From Clavelina lepadiformis (taxonomy: Eukaryota; Chordata; Ascidiacea; Aplousobranchia; Clavelinidae), in contig NC_135247.1 in assembly GCF_947623445.1 (NCBI RefSeq), positions 250,501 through 314,500 on the forward strand: a DNA stretch of 64,000 nt. The letters are read 5' to 3'. The notes under the pieces are model-generated. The model did not search any database, had not been told where the DNA came from, and saw only the letters and a list, made by a program, of their open reading frames with translations. The position numbers were made by a program, and so were the translations under genes. This document shows positions 41,641-54,800 of the stretch, piece after piece. The first letter of the stretch is position 1; each line of letters opens with the position of its first letter.

Positions 41641-42619
41641 ACTGCGCATCTATGACGTCACTTCAGAACAAAGAAATCGAACGCTCATGACAAAAGTAGA
41701 GAGAGCAGCGAGTAGGGTTGGTTTGTCCGTTTCTTGGTATGAAGCAGCCATTACTAGCTTATGGTTGCCTTAAGTTTATGTATGGTTCGGCCTTCAGTGT
41801 TTGCGGAACGGCGACGCATTTGTTTCATTCACTGCCTTCATTCCTTCTTGGATGGAGGCTGATTTATTGAAGGCAGCTAACCTCATCGACATCTTAATTC
41901 CAGGAAAGCGTCTTGTCTGCAGGAAGTACGACACCAAGTGTTTAAGTTGATTGTCTGCTGTGCCTTCCTTCTTAAATCTTCAAAACCATAAGTAAGTCAC
42001 GTGATCTGCACAAACAGATGGTTTCCCGTCCACTCGCCAATACTTGATTTGGTTAAAACACAACAAACGTAAGTTGCAAGTCCGTGTGGTTGCTTTCGAA
42101 ATTGGCACCAAACAGTTCAACAACTTGTGAGTCCTTTTGTGATGATTTTCTTAATGTTTTCATTTGTTACCAATCTCTGTGACGCAATCGACTGAGTCAA
42201 GTCGTAAATTTTATACAAAACAAGAGCGTTTTGGCAAAGAATACTCAAGCGCAAATATTTAAAAATCGTAAATTGAGTATGAAAAAAGAATGACATTTCT
42301 TACCCGTACAATCGTTATAATTGAAAGTCTGAGGCGGAGGGACAAGGTTGGATGTGTTCTTGCGTCTTATTAGTTCGACAACGACTCTTCTAGAAAGTAA
42401 CTCGCCAATGATCATGACGTCATGGTTACGTTAATTATTGATTTGTGACAACAAATTTCTTAGACAAACATCTCAGAATTTTCCGCTGAAAAAAGCCTTA
42501 AACGTCACAACTGAATGGTTTCTCTTTGTTGTAGGTTGGTGGCTGAGAGCTAGATTTATTTTAGCTCGAGACAACTTGACATAATCTCGCTGTATCAGAT
42601 AATTTCAATTTGAACCGAG

Positions 42620-44443
42620 ATGGATTCAGGGAAACCAGATGTTGGAGCTTCTGATCAAAATGCAATCGCGTTGAACGCGGTAAGTGTCGTAGATGTTCTT
42701 TGTGGTTGTGTTTGCTTCATAGAGTTCTTCGGTTGAAGTGAATCATTCGAGGTTGAAGCTTACTCGCTGAGTGCGATGAAAAGAAGTTAAATTGCTCGGC
42801 TGTTTGATGAATATTTCAAACTAATTGTTTTAAAATTAAATTATCAACATTTTGAAATTTCAACAATATCAATATTGCTCACGAGAACAATTTTCTGAGA
42901 TTGTTGTTGCACGTTGCCATACACACACGCACAAGCACACGCACACGCACACGCACACGCACACGCACACGCACACACACGTTGCCTGACAATTACGTTT
43001 GTGTTTGGAAGTCACTTGAGCTCGAGTGGTTCAGCGCTTGATGTTGCTCAAACAAGGTCAACAGTGATATTACTTGAAAGTTATGAGAACTCGGCGGTAT
43101 TCGTATAAGCAGTGAAATATTTCTCACTCGGGAGCATTTTTAAAACATTATCAGCGAAAATGTTCTCCTCATGACGTAATACTCGGCAGTTTCTTGCGAT
43201 CAAATTTTGTGTTTGTTTAAAGTCCTCGGGCGCCCGGTGAAGTCAAACAATCGTAGAAATCGATCTTGAGAAAATTGCGCGGATTCGCCGTCTGCGATTT
43301 ACCGTCGTCACCCGCGTGTAAACTTTTTCAGGTGTCCTTATTAGTTCCATCAAAGGAACGAGTTTAACCCGGAAACAGCAAAAAACATCGAAATCATCAA
43401 ACAGCTTCAACGGGTGCAATGAGATAAAGACAATCAGTCATATTGCTACGTACAGAAATTATAGGAAACTTAGTATGTTGATGAAATTTTTTCGTTTTTG
43501 ATTAATGAACGCGTCACTGTCTTAGTTAAAGAAAATATGGACTATCGCTGTACTCATTTTAAAACTTAAACTCACTTAAAGTTTAACTCTGTGGCCTAAT
43601 ATGACACTTAGTTTAATAATAATGATAAACTTGGCAGCTGTTGTTTAATTATTTTAATAAAATCACCGCAGACCAACGCTTGGTATTCCCCTAACCAAGG
43701 ACCATATCCTCCTAACAGTACAAATGTTGTGGTTGTGCAACCATCTGTGTCACAAATGATGACTGTGGTCACTCAGCAACCAGTGATTAAGCGACCTTGG
43801 AGCTCACAGTTGTGCGATTGCTTCAACGATATGAAAAGCTGTGAGTTGATGAGTTGTGTTGTCAGCTTTATTGAAAATATGTTGATTGCGTGGAGCAATG
43901 ATTTTAATTGATGACTTCAGCTTAAAACTTAACTGTGAAGTATTGAGACTGATGAAAACGGAAATGTAACTCCTGATATCTTTGCAAAATTTGAACCCGA
44001 GTCATTATTTGGCTCTGGCTGTGGAAAACATTCACGCTCGGTTTTGTGTTCTAGGCTTTATGACGTTTTGTTTCGGACACTTTTACCTCGCCTGTGTCGC
44101 TCAACGTATGGGAGAACACTGCTGCGTCGGTTGTGGCTTGCCTGGTATGTGGCCGATGAGGACGGCTATGAGAGAACGTCATAATATAGAGGTGACGTCA
44201 TGTTCTTCTAGAATCTTCAATTTAGCGAAACTGATCTTACTATTACACATAATGAGTTTTCTGAGCATTCAAGTGTAGAAAAAGTCACAATATAATACGT
44301 CAAATAACAATGTTAACAGTTCTTTTGTTGCGTCACAGGGCGATATGTGCAACGATTGTTGCGTATCATGTTGGTGCGGATTGTGCGCGATATGTCAGCT
44401 GTCGCGCGAGATGGACCGACTCGGATATCCGAAGAATTGTTGA
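42620..44443 (+). CDS. PLAC8/cornifelin-like cysteine-rich protein, copy 1
   Basis: Four exons keep phase: 42620-42679, 43672-43840, 44055-44191 and 44339-44443, giving 156 aa. After a short N terminus with a YPP-rich segment comes the PLAC8 domain: WSSQLCDCFNDMKSC, then CFGHFYLACVAQRMGEHCC, MRTAMRERHNIEG and the Cys cluster DMCNDCCVSCWCGLCAICQL ending GYPKNC. PLAC8 proteins are small and cysteine-rich; members act in cell-size control, metal handling or epithelial differentiation, so no specific role can be assigned. The domain lies at about residues 65-150. Its paralogue lies 3.6 kb downstream. Copy 1 has lost four residues relative to copy 2 in the QPS...SQ segment of exon 2. Confidence 0.93.
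42915..42981. repeat. (ACACGC)n hexamer microsatellite in intron 1 of PLAC8-like copy 1
   Basis: About eight to ten tandem ACACGC/CACACG units are visible. The equivalent site in copy 2 (about 46575-46605) is much shorter, so the array has expanded in one copy or contracted in the other since duplication. Confidence 0.9.
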
Positions 44444-44639
44444 AGCTTTCCACAAAACTGTGCTTTCTATTTCATGGTTTCTCTGACTGTCCATCAATTG
44501 CACTTTTAGTAATTTGATTTTGTAATGAAATAAACAAAGAAATTAGGCTTTTTTGCAAGCATATAGGCCTACGTGCCCTAAACTGTATTGACTGGACTGG
44601 AGTGACTGGACGATTTTACTCAACGAATGTTTTTCTACT

Positions 44640-47600
44640 GTATTTATCGTGTTTGACGTCACTTCAGAACCAAGAAATCGAACGCTCATGACAAAGGTAG
44701 AGAGAGCAGCGAGTAGGGTTGGTTTGTCCTTAAGCTTCTTGGTATGAAGCAGCCATTACCAGCTCATGGTTGCCTTAACTTTGTGCCTGGTTTGGCCTTC
44801 AGCGTTTGTGGAACGGCGACGCATTTGTTTCAAGTCAATCTTTCGGCAAAGTTCGGCAAACTCACCATCTGAAGCATTTTCTATTCATCGCGTCACTGCC
44901 TTCATTCATTCTTGCATGGAGGCTGGTTTATTGAAGGCAGCTAACCTCATCGACATCTTAATTCCAGGAAAGCGTCTTGTCTGCAGGAAGTACGACACCA
45001 AGTGTTTAAGTTGATTGTCTACTGTGGCACCAAACAGTTAAGACTAGAATGGATGCTAGGAAATTATTTTGACTACTTGTTGAATTTTTGTTGTAACCTG
45101 ATAGCTATTGTCACAGAATCACAACGTTTCAAAACTCCAGACAGTGATGACGAAGAATAAACGTTATACAACAGAGAAAGCCCTTTCACTTCTATAGAAT
45201 ATGTGGAAGTTTGACTGCACTAACACAACGTGTCTGCAAAGACTGCAATGTAGTTCATTTGATCTTTACAGTCACGATTTCTCGTCGTAATTTGCCTGAT
45301 TTACATTTGTGTAAGGGTGAATATAAGCGTTCCAAAGAAATAATTGCGTAATTTGCGCAAAAAGCTCGTCCCACAAGAAGCAGACAAAGCAGGCAGAGGT
45401 TTAATTATATCTAATATAAGCGCATTGACAGTTAATTTTTTTTTCAGAAGCTCAAAACAAGCTGCAATATAGATATATACAATACAAGTGGTTGTATTTG
45501 CTTCTTGGAGTTGTTGTTGTTGTTGAGTTGTTGCTACGTACAAGCAACATGTAACACATTAAGCATGTGTTTTATTTCACACAATAACCAAAGCATCCAA
45601 AATACCTGCCGTTGGGCATTCTAGGTAGTTAAAACTAAAAGCCATGACGCAATCGATCGCGTTAAATTGTAAATTTTATACAAAACCTGAGCGCTTTGGC
45701 AAAAAACAGTCAAGCGTAAATATTTAACAATCGTAAAGTGAGTATGACGTAAAAAATGACATTTCTTACCCGTAGAATCGTTATAATTGAAAGTCTGAGG
45801 CGGAGGGACAAGGTTGGATGTGTTCTTGCTTCTTCAGTTCGGAACAATCTTCGACAACGTAACCCGCCCATTCTCATGACGTCATGCGTATAATATGGTC
45901 ACGTGAATTACTGTTCGTGACAACAGCCCGATTCACGTTGCTATGACGTCATATCCTTAATTGCAAATTACTGTATCAGCAAACACCAAATCTTTGCCAA
46001 GCTGCTGAGAATTGTTCAAAGAATCAAACATTTGTGACAACAAACTTTGTTAGCGGCAACGTGCTTTGTGCGAGCTTGAAGCTAAGTTTGGAACATCTCA
46101 GAATTTTCTTGAAAAAAGCCTTAAACGTCACAACTGAATGGTTTCTCTCTGTTATAGGTTGGTGGCAGAGAGCTAGATTTATATTAGCTCGAGACAACTT
46201 GATATAGTCTCGCTGTATCAGATAATTTCAATTTGAACCGAGATGGATTCAGGGAAACCAGATGTGGGAACTTTTGAGCAAAATGCGATCGCGTTGAACG
46301 CGGTAAGTGTCGTAGATGTTCTTTGTGGTTGTGTTTGCTTCATAGAGTTCTTCGATTGATGCGAATCATTCGTGGTTGAATCTTACTCGCTGCAAAAACT
46401 TCATTTTAATTATTTAAAGTTTTATTAAAGCTGGATTTAAATTAGGAGGTAGATTTAGGTTAGGTTCAAGTTACCAAGTTATAACGTGTAAGTTAGGTTA
46501 ACAAGAAACTGTGAAAAGGCACTAAAAACGCACAATTTTTCCTGATGAAAAGGTTGTTGTTGCACGTTTCCATACACGCACACACACACGCACACGCACG
46601 CGCTGCCTGACAACTACGTTTGTGTTTCGAAGTCACGTGAGCTCGAGTGTTTCTGCGCTTGATGTTGCTCAAACAAGGTCAACAGTGATATTACTTGAAA
46701 GTTATGAGAACTCGGCGGTATTCGTATAAGCAGTGAAAGATTTCTCACTCGGGAGTAAATTTAAAACATTGTCAGCGAAAATGTTCTCCTCATGACGTAA
46801 TACTAGGCTCCTGATGACGTAATACTCGGCAATTCCTTGCGATCAAATTTTGCGTTTGTTTAAAGTCCTCGGTCGCTCGGTGAAGTCAAACAATCGTAGA
46901 AATCGACGATGACAAAATTCTGTGGATTCGCCGTCAGCGATTTACCACCTGGCTTACAATTTGCTTTTATAAATAACTGACTGATTGCTCTTGTACTATT
47001 ATGTCATAATCGAGGAGAGCGAATTAAATTTTGAAACAACTCTCAAAGTTGCCGCGTTTTTATTTCATAAACTTAAAGTCTCTGCAATAATTTCATTTCA
47101 AGAAGAAAGAAGTGAGGTCAGATTGACGGCTTCTGGCCTTCTAAAGGTGGAAAAGAAAATATGGAGAACCGCTGTATACAGTTCAATACAATTAAAATCA
47201 CTTAAAGTTTAACTCTGTGGCCTAATATGACACTTAGTGTAATAATAATGATAAACTTGTCAGCTGTTGTTTAATTATTTTAACAAAACAACCGCAGACC
47301 AGCGATTGGTGTCCCCCTAACCAAGGACCATATCCTCCGAACAATACAAATGTTGTGGTTGTGCAACCATCTGCTGGTCCGTACACGTCACAAACGACGA
47401 CTGTGGTCACTCAGCAACCAGTGATTAAGAGGCCGTGGAGCTCACAGTTGTGCGATTGCTTCAACGACATGAACAGCTGTGAGTTGATGAGTTGTGTTGC
47501 CAGCTTTATTGTTAATATGCTCACAACCTGTTGTTGCTGTGGAAAACATTCACGCTCGGTTGTGTTCTAGGCTTTATGACGTTTTGTTTCGGACACTTTT

Positions 47601-48000
47601 ACCTCGCCTGTGTCGCTCAACGTATGGGAGAACACTGCTGCGTCGGTTGTGGCTTGCCTGGTATGTGGCCGATGAGGACGGCTATGAGGGAACGTCATAA
47701 TATAGAGGTGACGTCATGTGGTTCTAGAATCTTCAATTTAGCGAAACTGATCTCACTATTACACATAATGAGTTTTGTGATCATTCAAGCGTAGAAAAAG
47801 TCGCAATGAAATACGTCAAATAACAATGTCAACAATTATTTTGTGACGTCACAGGGCGATATGTGCAACGATTGTTGCGTATCATACTGGTGCGGATTGT
47901 GCGCGATATGTCAGCTGTCGCGCGAGATGGACCGACTCGGATATCCGAAGAATTGCTGAAGTTTTTCCACAAAAACGATACTTTCTATTTCATGATTTCT
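44640..48000 (+). repeat. Tandem duplication, unit B (contains PLAC8-like gene 2)
   Basis: This unit corresponds block by block to unit A. Relative to A it carries extra sequence around 45030-45640, which explains why the offset between equivalent positions grows from about 3.0 kb to 3.6 kb. A leading 83-codon frame at 44766-45014 is broken in unit A and is therefore unlikely to be a gene. Confidence 0.85.
46243..47959 (+). CDS. PLAC8/cornifelin-like cysteine-rich protein, copy 2
   Basis: Four exons at 46243-46302, 47298-47478, 47571-47707 and 47855-47959 encode 160 aa. The domain is nearly identical to copy 1 (LACVAQRMGEHCCVGCGLPG and CVSYWCGLCAICQLSREM). Differences cluster in the N-terminal tail, where copy 2 keeps SAGPYTSQTTT. 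One Cys in the last exon is Tyr (CVSYWC against CVSCWC). Intron 2 has shrunk to 92 bp from 214 bp. The conserved frame and splice sites suggest both copies are functional. CRE-type TGACGTCA sits exactly at the exon 3 donor (GTGACGTCA) in both copies. Confidence 0.93.
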
Positions 48001-48045
48001 CCAACTGTAGATATGTTAAGAATATGTTGCAACTTTCCAATGATG

Positions 48046-48893
48046 ATTTACATAGAAATGTCAACTTGTTGTATTTCGTGTCATTGTGTTAGTATCAATG
48101 TACTTCGCAAATATTCCGGTTATCCATGTCCTTATAAGCACAACTCCTCTGATTTCACGAAGAATTTTTCTCAATCAACGACCGTTTGAAAGATCGTGAC
48201 GTCAGGCCATATTAGTAATTGGCAAATCTATATCTCAGTGGTTTCCATTGATTGAACCTAACCTCGTCTCTACTATAAATTAATGTGATTTCTATGCTCT
48301 TTATCGGCACTCAAAATTTACATTGTTATGACGTCACCAATAACAAATTTTGCAATGTGCGTGCCCATCTAAAATGTGACGTAATTTAAAATACGTCAGC
48401 GTTGTAACAAATTTGTCATTGTTGGGAAAATATTGTTCAGTATTGAGTAGGACTCAATGACGTCAAGTAATGTGCTTTGTATAATTACGTATTGCCTTCC
48501 TTTGATGTCATTGTTACGTAAACAGACTCTTATTGTTGTATAAAGCTCATATGTATGCAATACAAAGATAAGCCATCCGTTACGGTAAGAGATGACAGAG
48601 ATCGTTATTAAGGTGCTGTACAGGACAACTACTGCCTTCCAACTTTTTCGCTCTGCCTTATAGTAGCTCATTAGACGAACGGAAAATATTTACGGTACGT
48701 CAATCTTTTATAAAAGACCAAACCACTACCTTGCTTGGTTGCGTGCTATTCACTTGTAAATATGACGTCACTATGAATAAACCCTACAGTTGTGGTGAGA
48801 TTGGGCTGTGTACACTTTGTAGTCATCATAGCTGCTGTTCACCTTACAATCTTGTTACCGTAGAAAATCGCTCATATCAGAAATTCAATATGG
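48046..48893 (+). pseudogene. Possible diverged PLAC8-like remnants
   Basis: Just after copy 2, a frame at about 48055-48130 reads STCCISCHCVSI...GYPCP, echoing the last PLAC8 exon (NDCCVSCWCGLC...GYPKNC). Another at about 48735-48893 (GLCTLCSHHSCC, then a basic segment ending at a GTGACGTCATG donor-like site) echoes exon 3. They are in non-collinear order and acceptor sites are missing. I read them as possible relics of a third copy. Chance cysteine richness is the alternative. Confidence 0.22.
48396..48671 (-). other. Minus-strand open frame with a membrane-like segment (weak)
   Basis: This 91-codon frame starts MSYYKAERKSWKAVV and contains a hydrophobic stretch (VVVLYSTLITISVISY and WLIFVLHTYEL). 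It could be one exon of an unrecognised membrane protein. I found no partner exons, so coding status is unsupported. Confidence 0.15.
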
Positions 48894-48899
48894 ATGTGA

Positions 48900-51874
48900 C
48901 GTCATGCGCCTGTCGCACTTGGAGTTAGAAAGTTTTCAAATAATTTGCGATTCAATGCTTGCTCTCACTCAACCAAAACAAAATTATAATTTTTTTAATT
49001 CCACTCTTGCACTTGTTGAAATGTCAGTGAAGATCGGTTACAATTTTGTCTCTGGTCACATGATGTCATCACAGTCGGGACATTCTGGGCTGGTAGAAGC
49101 AAGATCTGAGTGAGTTTGAGAATTTTTGGTTGCGGTTACTTGAATGACAATAATCGGGGTAAACCGCGTTTCTGTAATATTTGCTTAAGTTCTTAGCTGT
49201 CTTTCAGAAGTTTTTTCTTGACCCAGTGTAGCACCAAAAAACTTTCAAACGTTTGCAGGAAACTGTTTTCATGTTATTTCAGCGCTGCTTTAATATTTCT
49301 ACTTGATGCAGATGCCTCGTAACCTCTTCACAGTCTCCATTCATGCTCGCATCATACTCAGTGAAATACGTCATCTGAGAATTTTAAGAAATTTATTTTT
49401 ACCGCTCTCCTGAACAAGATTGGCCATAAAAATGTGGCTTCGGTGTAAATGTGTGGGATAAAAACAATTATTAACTTTCTGAGTGTAAGTACCTTACTGA
49501 TGATTATATCATAGATATAAAATAAACAAAGAATGCTTATATTCTGTCTGTGCATTATATTCATATCAATTATGGCGAAATTTGGCATTAGGCGCTAAAG
49601 CCCACTCAATACTGCGGCTCTGAATCATTATAAGCTTCAGAGCCGCACTTAAGGTGCTTAATGACTTAGACAGAACTTATGTGCACTCAATTTTTAATTC
49701 ATATAAACATTTAAACACTTCCAATGCGTCTGAGCATTTTTGCGCACCACACATGCCATTTTTGGTTGTTTGGCGCACCCAAGATCTTGCTGAAAATGGC
49801 CTTACTCTGCAGTCTGGATCTGTGGAAATGCGGAAGTAGCAACCAAGCAACGCTGTGGAAGTGATGAGGTTATGACCCATAGGGTCGGGTAGCCAGTCTA
49901 CCAAAGTACCCAGTGTCCTAATTTTACCGAAAATCTCTATTCAACTATTAATTTTTGGTATAATTTAATGGAATTTTTGCAGGTAGTAACCAAGATTCCT
50001 CTAATTGTAAACCAAAGTTCAAGTCTCTATGAACAATACTTCTTAAGTACCATTGCGTGAAACTCACCTACTTGATTTTCAAGCCTAAAAAGAAATTTTG
50101 ATGGTCAGCACAAAAACTGTAATATTTCACAAAAGAATCGCGTTAGAGAGTTTTTCACACTTGTACATTAATTCCTGCTCCATACTTCTTTAAAGTTTTG
50201 CCGAGCTTTCTTCTTTGTTTAGTTTTCTACTTGGGTCTGAGTTTTATGGAATATTTTTTCTTACACTGGCTGCCCGATCCTAGTGGAACGTGTAGCACCA
50301 TCATGCACGAGATTCATCAAGATGCACACTGACTAGAAAGCACAGCAGTTGTCGATGAGAAGCCGTGCGTAAAAGAGTCAAATTTGACGTAATAGCCTCA
50401 ATTCTTTGTTTATTTATTATTAAATGGCGTTCAAACAACCATCTTTTCTTTGTCTGTTTATTATGAATTGGCGTGGAGATAAAAAATTTGGCGTGCATTA
50501 TGAAGAATCTCGTCTGTGCAGCTTTCCACTATGGCTCTTTACTGTTGCCATGCTGGAGAATACGGCAGTTTTCTATGAGGGTCTGGTGCACAAAATTAGT
50601 CAAAAAAGCTACTTTGTAAGCTAAGTATTTCCCAAACAGCAACATCTGGTGCATGCTTTTGCTTACCGGCCAACACTTTTTATTAACTACTGTTTCACAC
50701 AAGTCTTTTAAAATTATGCTGTCCGATGCAGAAAAACTTACATTCCATGCTGGTTTCTCATCTAAAACTACCGTATTTTCTGGCTGCAGGTTTGCTGGTA
50801 ACTTGTGAGAAAAGTGAGAATTGGGCTAAGTTTTGCTTAGTTTAAATCAGTTTAATTTAATAATGTGATTTTACACTTTTGTTTGTCAGTGTTGTCCTTA
50901 TAACAGCCACCAAGCTAAGTTTGGTGATTTCGTTTTAAAACGATGAAGTTTCTTTGTAATAGGAATTTTGTCATACTGATTAGGCCAGTTTATCCAAATT
51001 TTAAAATTGTTCCCAAACTTGAATTGAAATGGCTTCCAAGCGAAATAAAAATATTTGCAGAAGAATTCGTCTTCAAGAAATTTATGGCAGGGGAATGCAG
51101 TCAGTTAATGAGGTTGGTGGGTTTTGTTTTTACCTTGTTTTTGGAAAATAATTGTAACATTGAAGAATACCCTATTTATACTGAAAAGTATGTTTTTAAC
51201 GTTATATAATGTGTGTCCAAAAGTGAGGTGCGGCAGCAAAGAAACCTCCATTCTCAGTTTATTTACCGTTATTGTACATTAATGTGGAATCATTTTGCCT
51301 TGTTTGGTTTTCACAAATCATCGCAAACAAGATAAAGTGTGGCAAATGACAGAGACTTGTGTGTGCTTGTGGTAGACTTTTCACTATGAGCTGTCAATGT
51401 ACCATCGCAGCAAACTTTACATTTATATAATATATGGCCGTGACCTTGCTATATGACTTGTTGGTGTTCAATGTCGCTCAATATGGTGGTTAATGTGATG
51501 ATCTGAGAATGTGACAAATGCATGAAGTAATATTTTTACTATACCGGTGCTATATGCAGAGCTATTGTACGACTAATTCCTCACACGCTGCTATATTTGT
51601 GAGGTGCACACTGAATATGTTTGATGGACTGCGCTATCCTTCTGCATTTTCTGGCACTTTATATTCCCCTTTTACAAACACACTTTTATCTCAGATACGT
51701 TAAATATAATGATTTGCATCAAAACACAAATGCTTTCAAACATGTTCAACTGAACAAGAATTGGACGAATAAGCAACCAATTTATTTCACCCCACTGATC
51801 AGATTATTCCCAATTCTTCTGCCTAAGGCGTAACTTCCATATGTTCATGATGTTGATTGATGTTCTGTACCCAG
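48900..51874. other. Region upstream of the first recognised TRPC4AP exon
   Basis: One or two 5' exons of TRPC4AP must lie here, because the exon at 51875 begins in mid-protein at phase 0. A frame at 50943-51110 (LPSEIKIFAEEFVFKKFMAGECSQLMR, then a GT) is the only weak candidate, but its phase does not join. The rest is AT-rich, with a perfect hairpin at 49614-49646. Confidence 0.5.
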
Positions 51875-54800
51875 GTGCCCTTGCATTGCTTTGACAAGGA
51901 GAGCGAGATAATCTCGGAGGAAAATATGATGCTTCTTCACGATCTCTCCTTGTATGAGCCAAGTGATGGGTGGAGCTACCTGAAGTTGTTGTTGGGGAGG
52001 TTGCAGAAGGTAAGCCCGTCTCCCTCTGGCATCCATCCATCAGGTTCATTGTGAAACTTAGACATCGACTTGTTGTAGCGGCCACAATGTGTTTCAGTCG
52101 TTTGCTCAGATTTTCTCTCTCTGGGAAGAAAATTGAAATATACTGATACCACACAGACATCAAACAATCATCTTCTTTGTTTACCTTTTTGCGATTCTGG
52201 GTATAAATAAAGTAATACGTGTTGTTCATATGGTGCATCCCATGGCATATTCCAAAAGGATGTCTTTTTGTATATGTGGCAATACAGGGAAATACCACCT
52301 TGCACAGAGTCCATGTTTTAACTTTATCAATTACAATGTTTCATTTGCAGAATATATTAAAGATTTTGCTGGGAACCGTTGAAGAAAATTCTGATGAATC
52401 TCTCAAAAGAAAATCGGAAACACTTATAGATACGCTTTGTGATTTCGGGCTGATTGAAGTATGTATGTAAATGCACTATGCAGTGTTTGCAGTATGTGTT
52501 CACTCATTGCACAGAATCTGTTGTATAAAGTGACTTTAACGAAACAATGATTGAATGACGTCGATCGTTTCACACCAGATAGGTAGCTCCATGGTTCTGG
52601 CATTTTGTGTGCGTTCATATCACTGAATCGTCTATGATGTCACACAGGGTCTGCTTGACATCATGGTGCTCGATTTGTTTCAAGTCAGAAAATTGTGTAT
52701 GTCCGGCCAACAGTTCGATTCTTCACGAAGCCTGCTTTGTCCCCCAGAGCATATAGAAGAAGCAAAGACCATCGTACAAACTGTCCATACGTGCATGCAG
52801 GTTACCACTGCTTGTTCTGCATTGTAATTTCTGAGTTAAATAGAGTTTTTTATTATGCAGATGCCTTCAGGTACATTGCAAACTTTTATCATCATATTTA
52901 GCTGATAGTTAAAGTTTTGATGACTCATGAAACTGCCGCTCACATATTTGTGATTCTGCTTGTGACGTGGCAAACATCAAAGATTTGTTCAACTTGAATT
53001 TTGTGTGAATGAAGTTATTGTCTAGACTTAGACCAGGGGTCGGCAACCTTTTGCACTTAAAGAGCAATTTATCCGATGTTCCACAAAATAAAAATCACTG
53101 GGAGCCGCAAAACTATTTTCACAATAAAACGAAAACGACACTCTGTAACAAAACTGTCATGTGTCGCATTTATAAAAGCAGTTAATTCAGTAAGATTTAA
53201 TTAATGTGATTTAATTAATGTGATTACTATAATGTGCTCAGTGAGATAAAGACGCGAGTGTTCTTCTGTTTGTTTCTACTGTAGCAATAAAATTAATAAG
53301 AGCCGCATCAGAAGGATGAAAGAGCCGCATGCGGCTCCGGAGCCGCAGGTTGCCGACCCCTGACTTAGACCAACTCTTGGTTGATTGATAACCCTGCGTT
53401 TATGAATCACAACAGAAAGGTGTTCATTTGCACGTTGTTTGCAGATGTCCAGGATGACCTTCCATCACCTCCGGTGGAGGCACAAGCTCCTTGAAGCGCT
53501 CTTCTCTCTGCTTGCCCAATCCGAGTTCCAAGTATTCATTTACGCTTCGTGCGTCCTCGAGGAAATCTTCACCGGCTCCGACTACGAACCTGTCAAGCTG
53601 GAAAATGTTGCCGGCCTACCGTGAGTTACTTTACCGTGTTTTAGATCATCAGTTGTGATGTCATAGAAGTATGTTCCTAAATTTCAGTGATCTGATCGAT
53701 CGGTTGGATGGACCTGAGCAGCAGGCTCATTTCTACCATGCGATCTGTGCCTTCATTTCTGATTCCGACTTTGTTTCGTCCAACAACACGACTCTTGAGA
53801 AACACGACGAGTGGCTTATTCGGAGATGCCGCAATGTTGTTGATGGCAACCAAGGTAAATATTTTGTCAAAAGCAGATGCTGCACTTCTCAAGTTGGCCG
53901 CATATCTATCGCCTTGCAGCTAGTTACATATGAGCAGATGCAACTCCTTTAGTGAGTTTACGGTTTCTCTTCAGAGTTTCTTCTTCGTCATCCGAGATTC
54001 TTGGAGTTGATTTGTGAAGCAGCCGGGCATGAACTGACCAATATGCGTCGCTCCCGTGAGCTTGTTGTTGATATTTTGATGCAGACGTTGCAAATCCGTG
54101 ACCAACCCGACCTCCTATCTCTCATTCAACGACATCTGAGTAAGCATCGTGTTATGAGGATGCGGCTTCATCTTTCGCTTGTGGCACGCATGGCACATTT
54201 ATGTGGCAGTCTTGGTCAAAATCGTCTCTTCTTGCAAATGATATCTTTCAATCGTGCATAGGTGGAGCGGAGGGGGCAGGTCTTATTTACAACATGACCC
54301 TTTATAAGGAGAAAGCTTTCCGGGCCGACCTCTTTCATGTTTTGACTTTGCTCTTGACCGGAAAATACAGAAATGAGGTCAGAATGTTTAAAACCTCGTT
54401 GTTTGTTGGACGCAGAATTTATAAACACTTCAATCCTCTGTCATTGAAGCGGTGTGCTAAGTTTAAGGAAATGATTTCTGCTTGCCACTTTATGGTCAAC
54501 GTGTTTGTTCAGGTTCAGGAGAAATTGGTGCAGTGTGGATTTTTCACAAAATTACCAAGCGTGGCACAATCTATTGTTTGGGAAGATTTGAACAAAGAAA
54601 TCCTGACACAGTCGTCGCCTTCTGACGACTGCAATCCTGTCAGTTTGTGGAAATTGACTTTGTGATTAAATATTTATGTAACTGTTGATTGCAATTTTGC
54701 AGGACACTTTCGTGCGTATTCAATACCTTCGGCTCATCCACTCTATTGCCGATAACCATAGCAACCGATATCATTTGCTTTCTATAAGTGAATTTGAGAA

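Larger units (their letters stand above)
41640..44520 (+). repeat. Tandem duplication, unit A (contains PLAC8-like gene 1)
   Basis: Long stretches match unit B (44640-48000) in the same order and orientation. The leading block begins GAACAAAGAAATCGAACGCTC, then come the promoter-proximal region, exon 1, the hexamer microsatellite, and exons 2 to 4. Unit A lacks about 60 bp present in unit B near 44835-44895. Coding exons are more similar than introns, as expected for a duplication old enough for introns to diverge. Confidence 0.85.

Noticed and set aside
42915-42981. CRISPR-like repeat
   Set aside because: It is a simple hexamer microsatellite in an intron, with no spacers.
43729-43911. Separate small gene within the PLAC8 region
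   Set aside because: It is exon 2 of PLAC8-like copy 1 read through its donor site.
44766-45014. 83-codon frame at the start of duplication unit B
   Set aside because: The equivalent region in unit A has an internal gap that breaks the frame, and no domain is recognisable.
51804-52298. 164-codon minus-strand frame
   Set aside because: It lies antisense to a TRPC4AP exon that has matching splice sites and clear homology.
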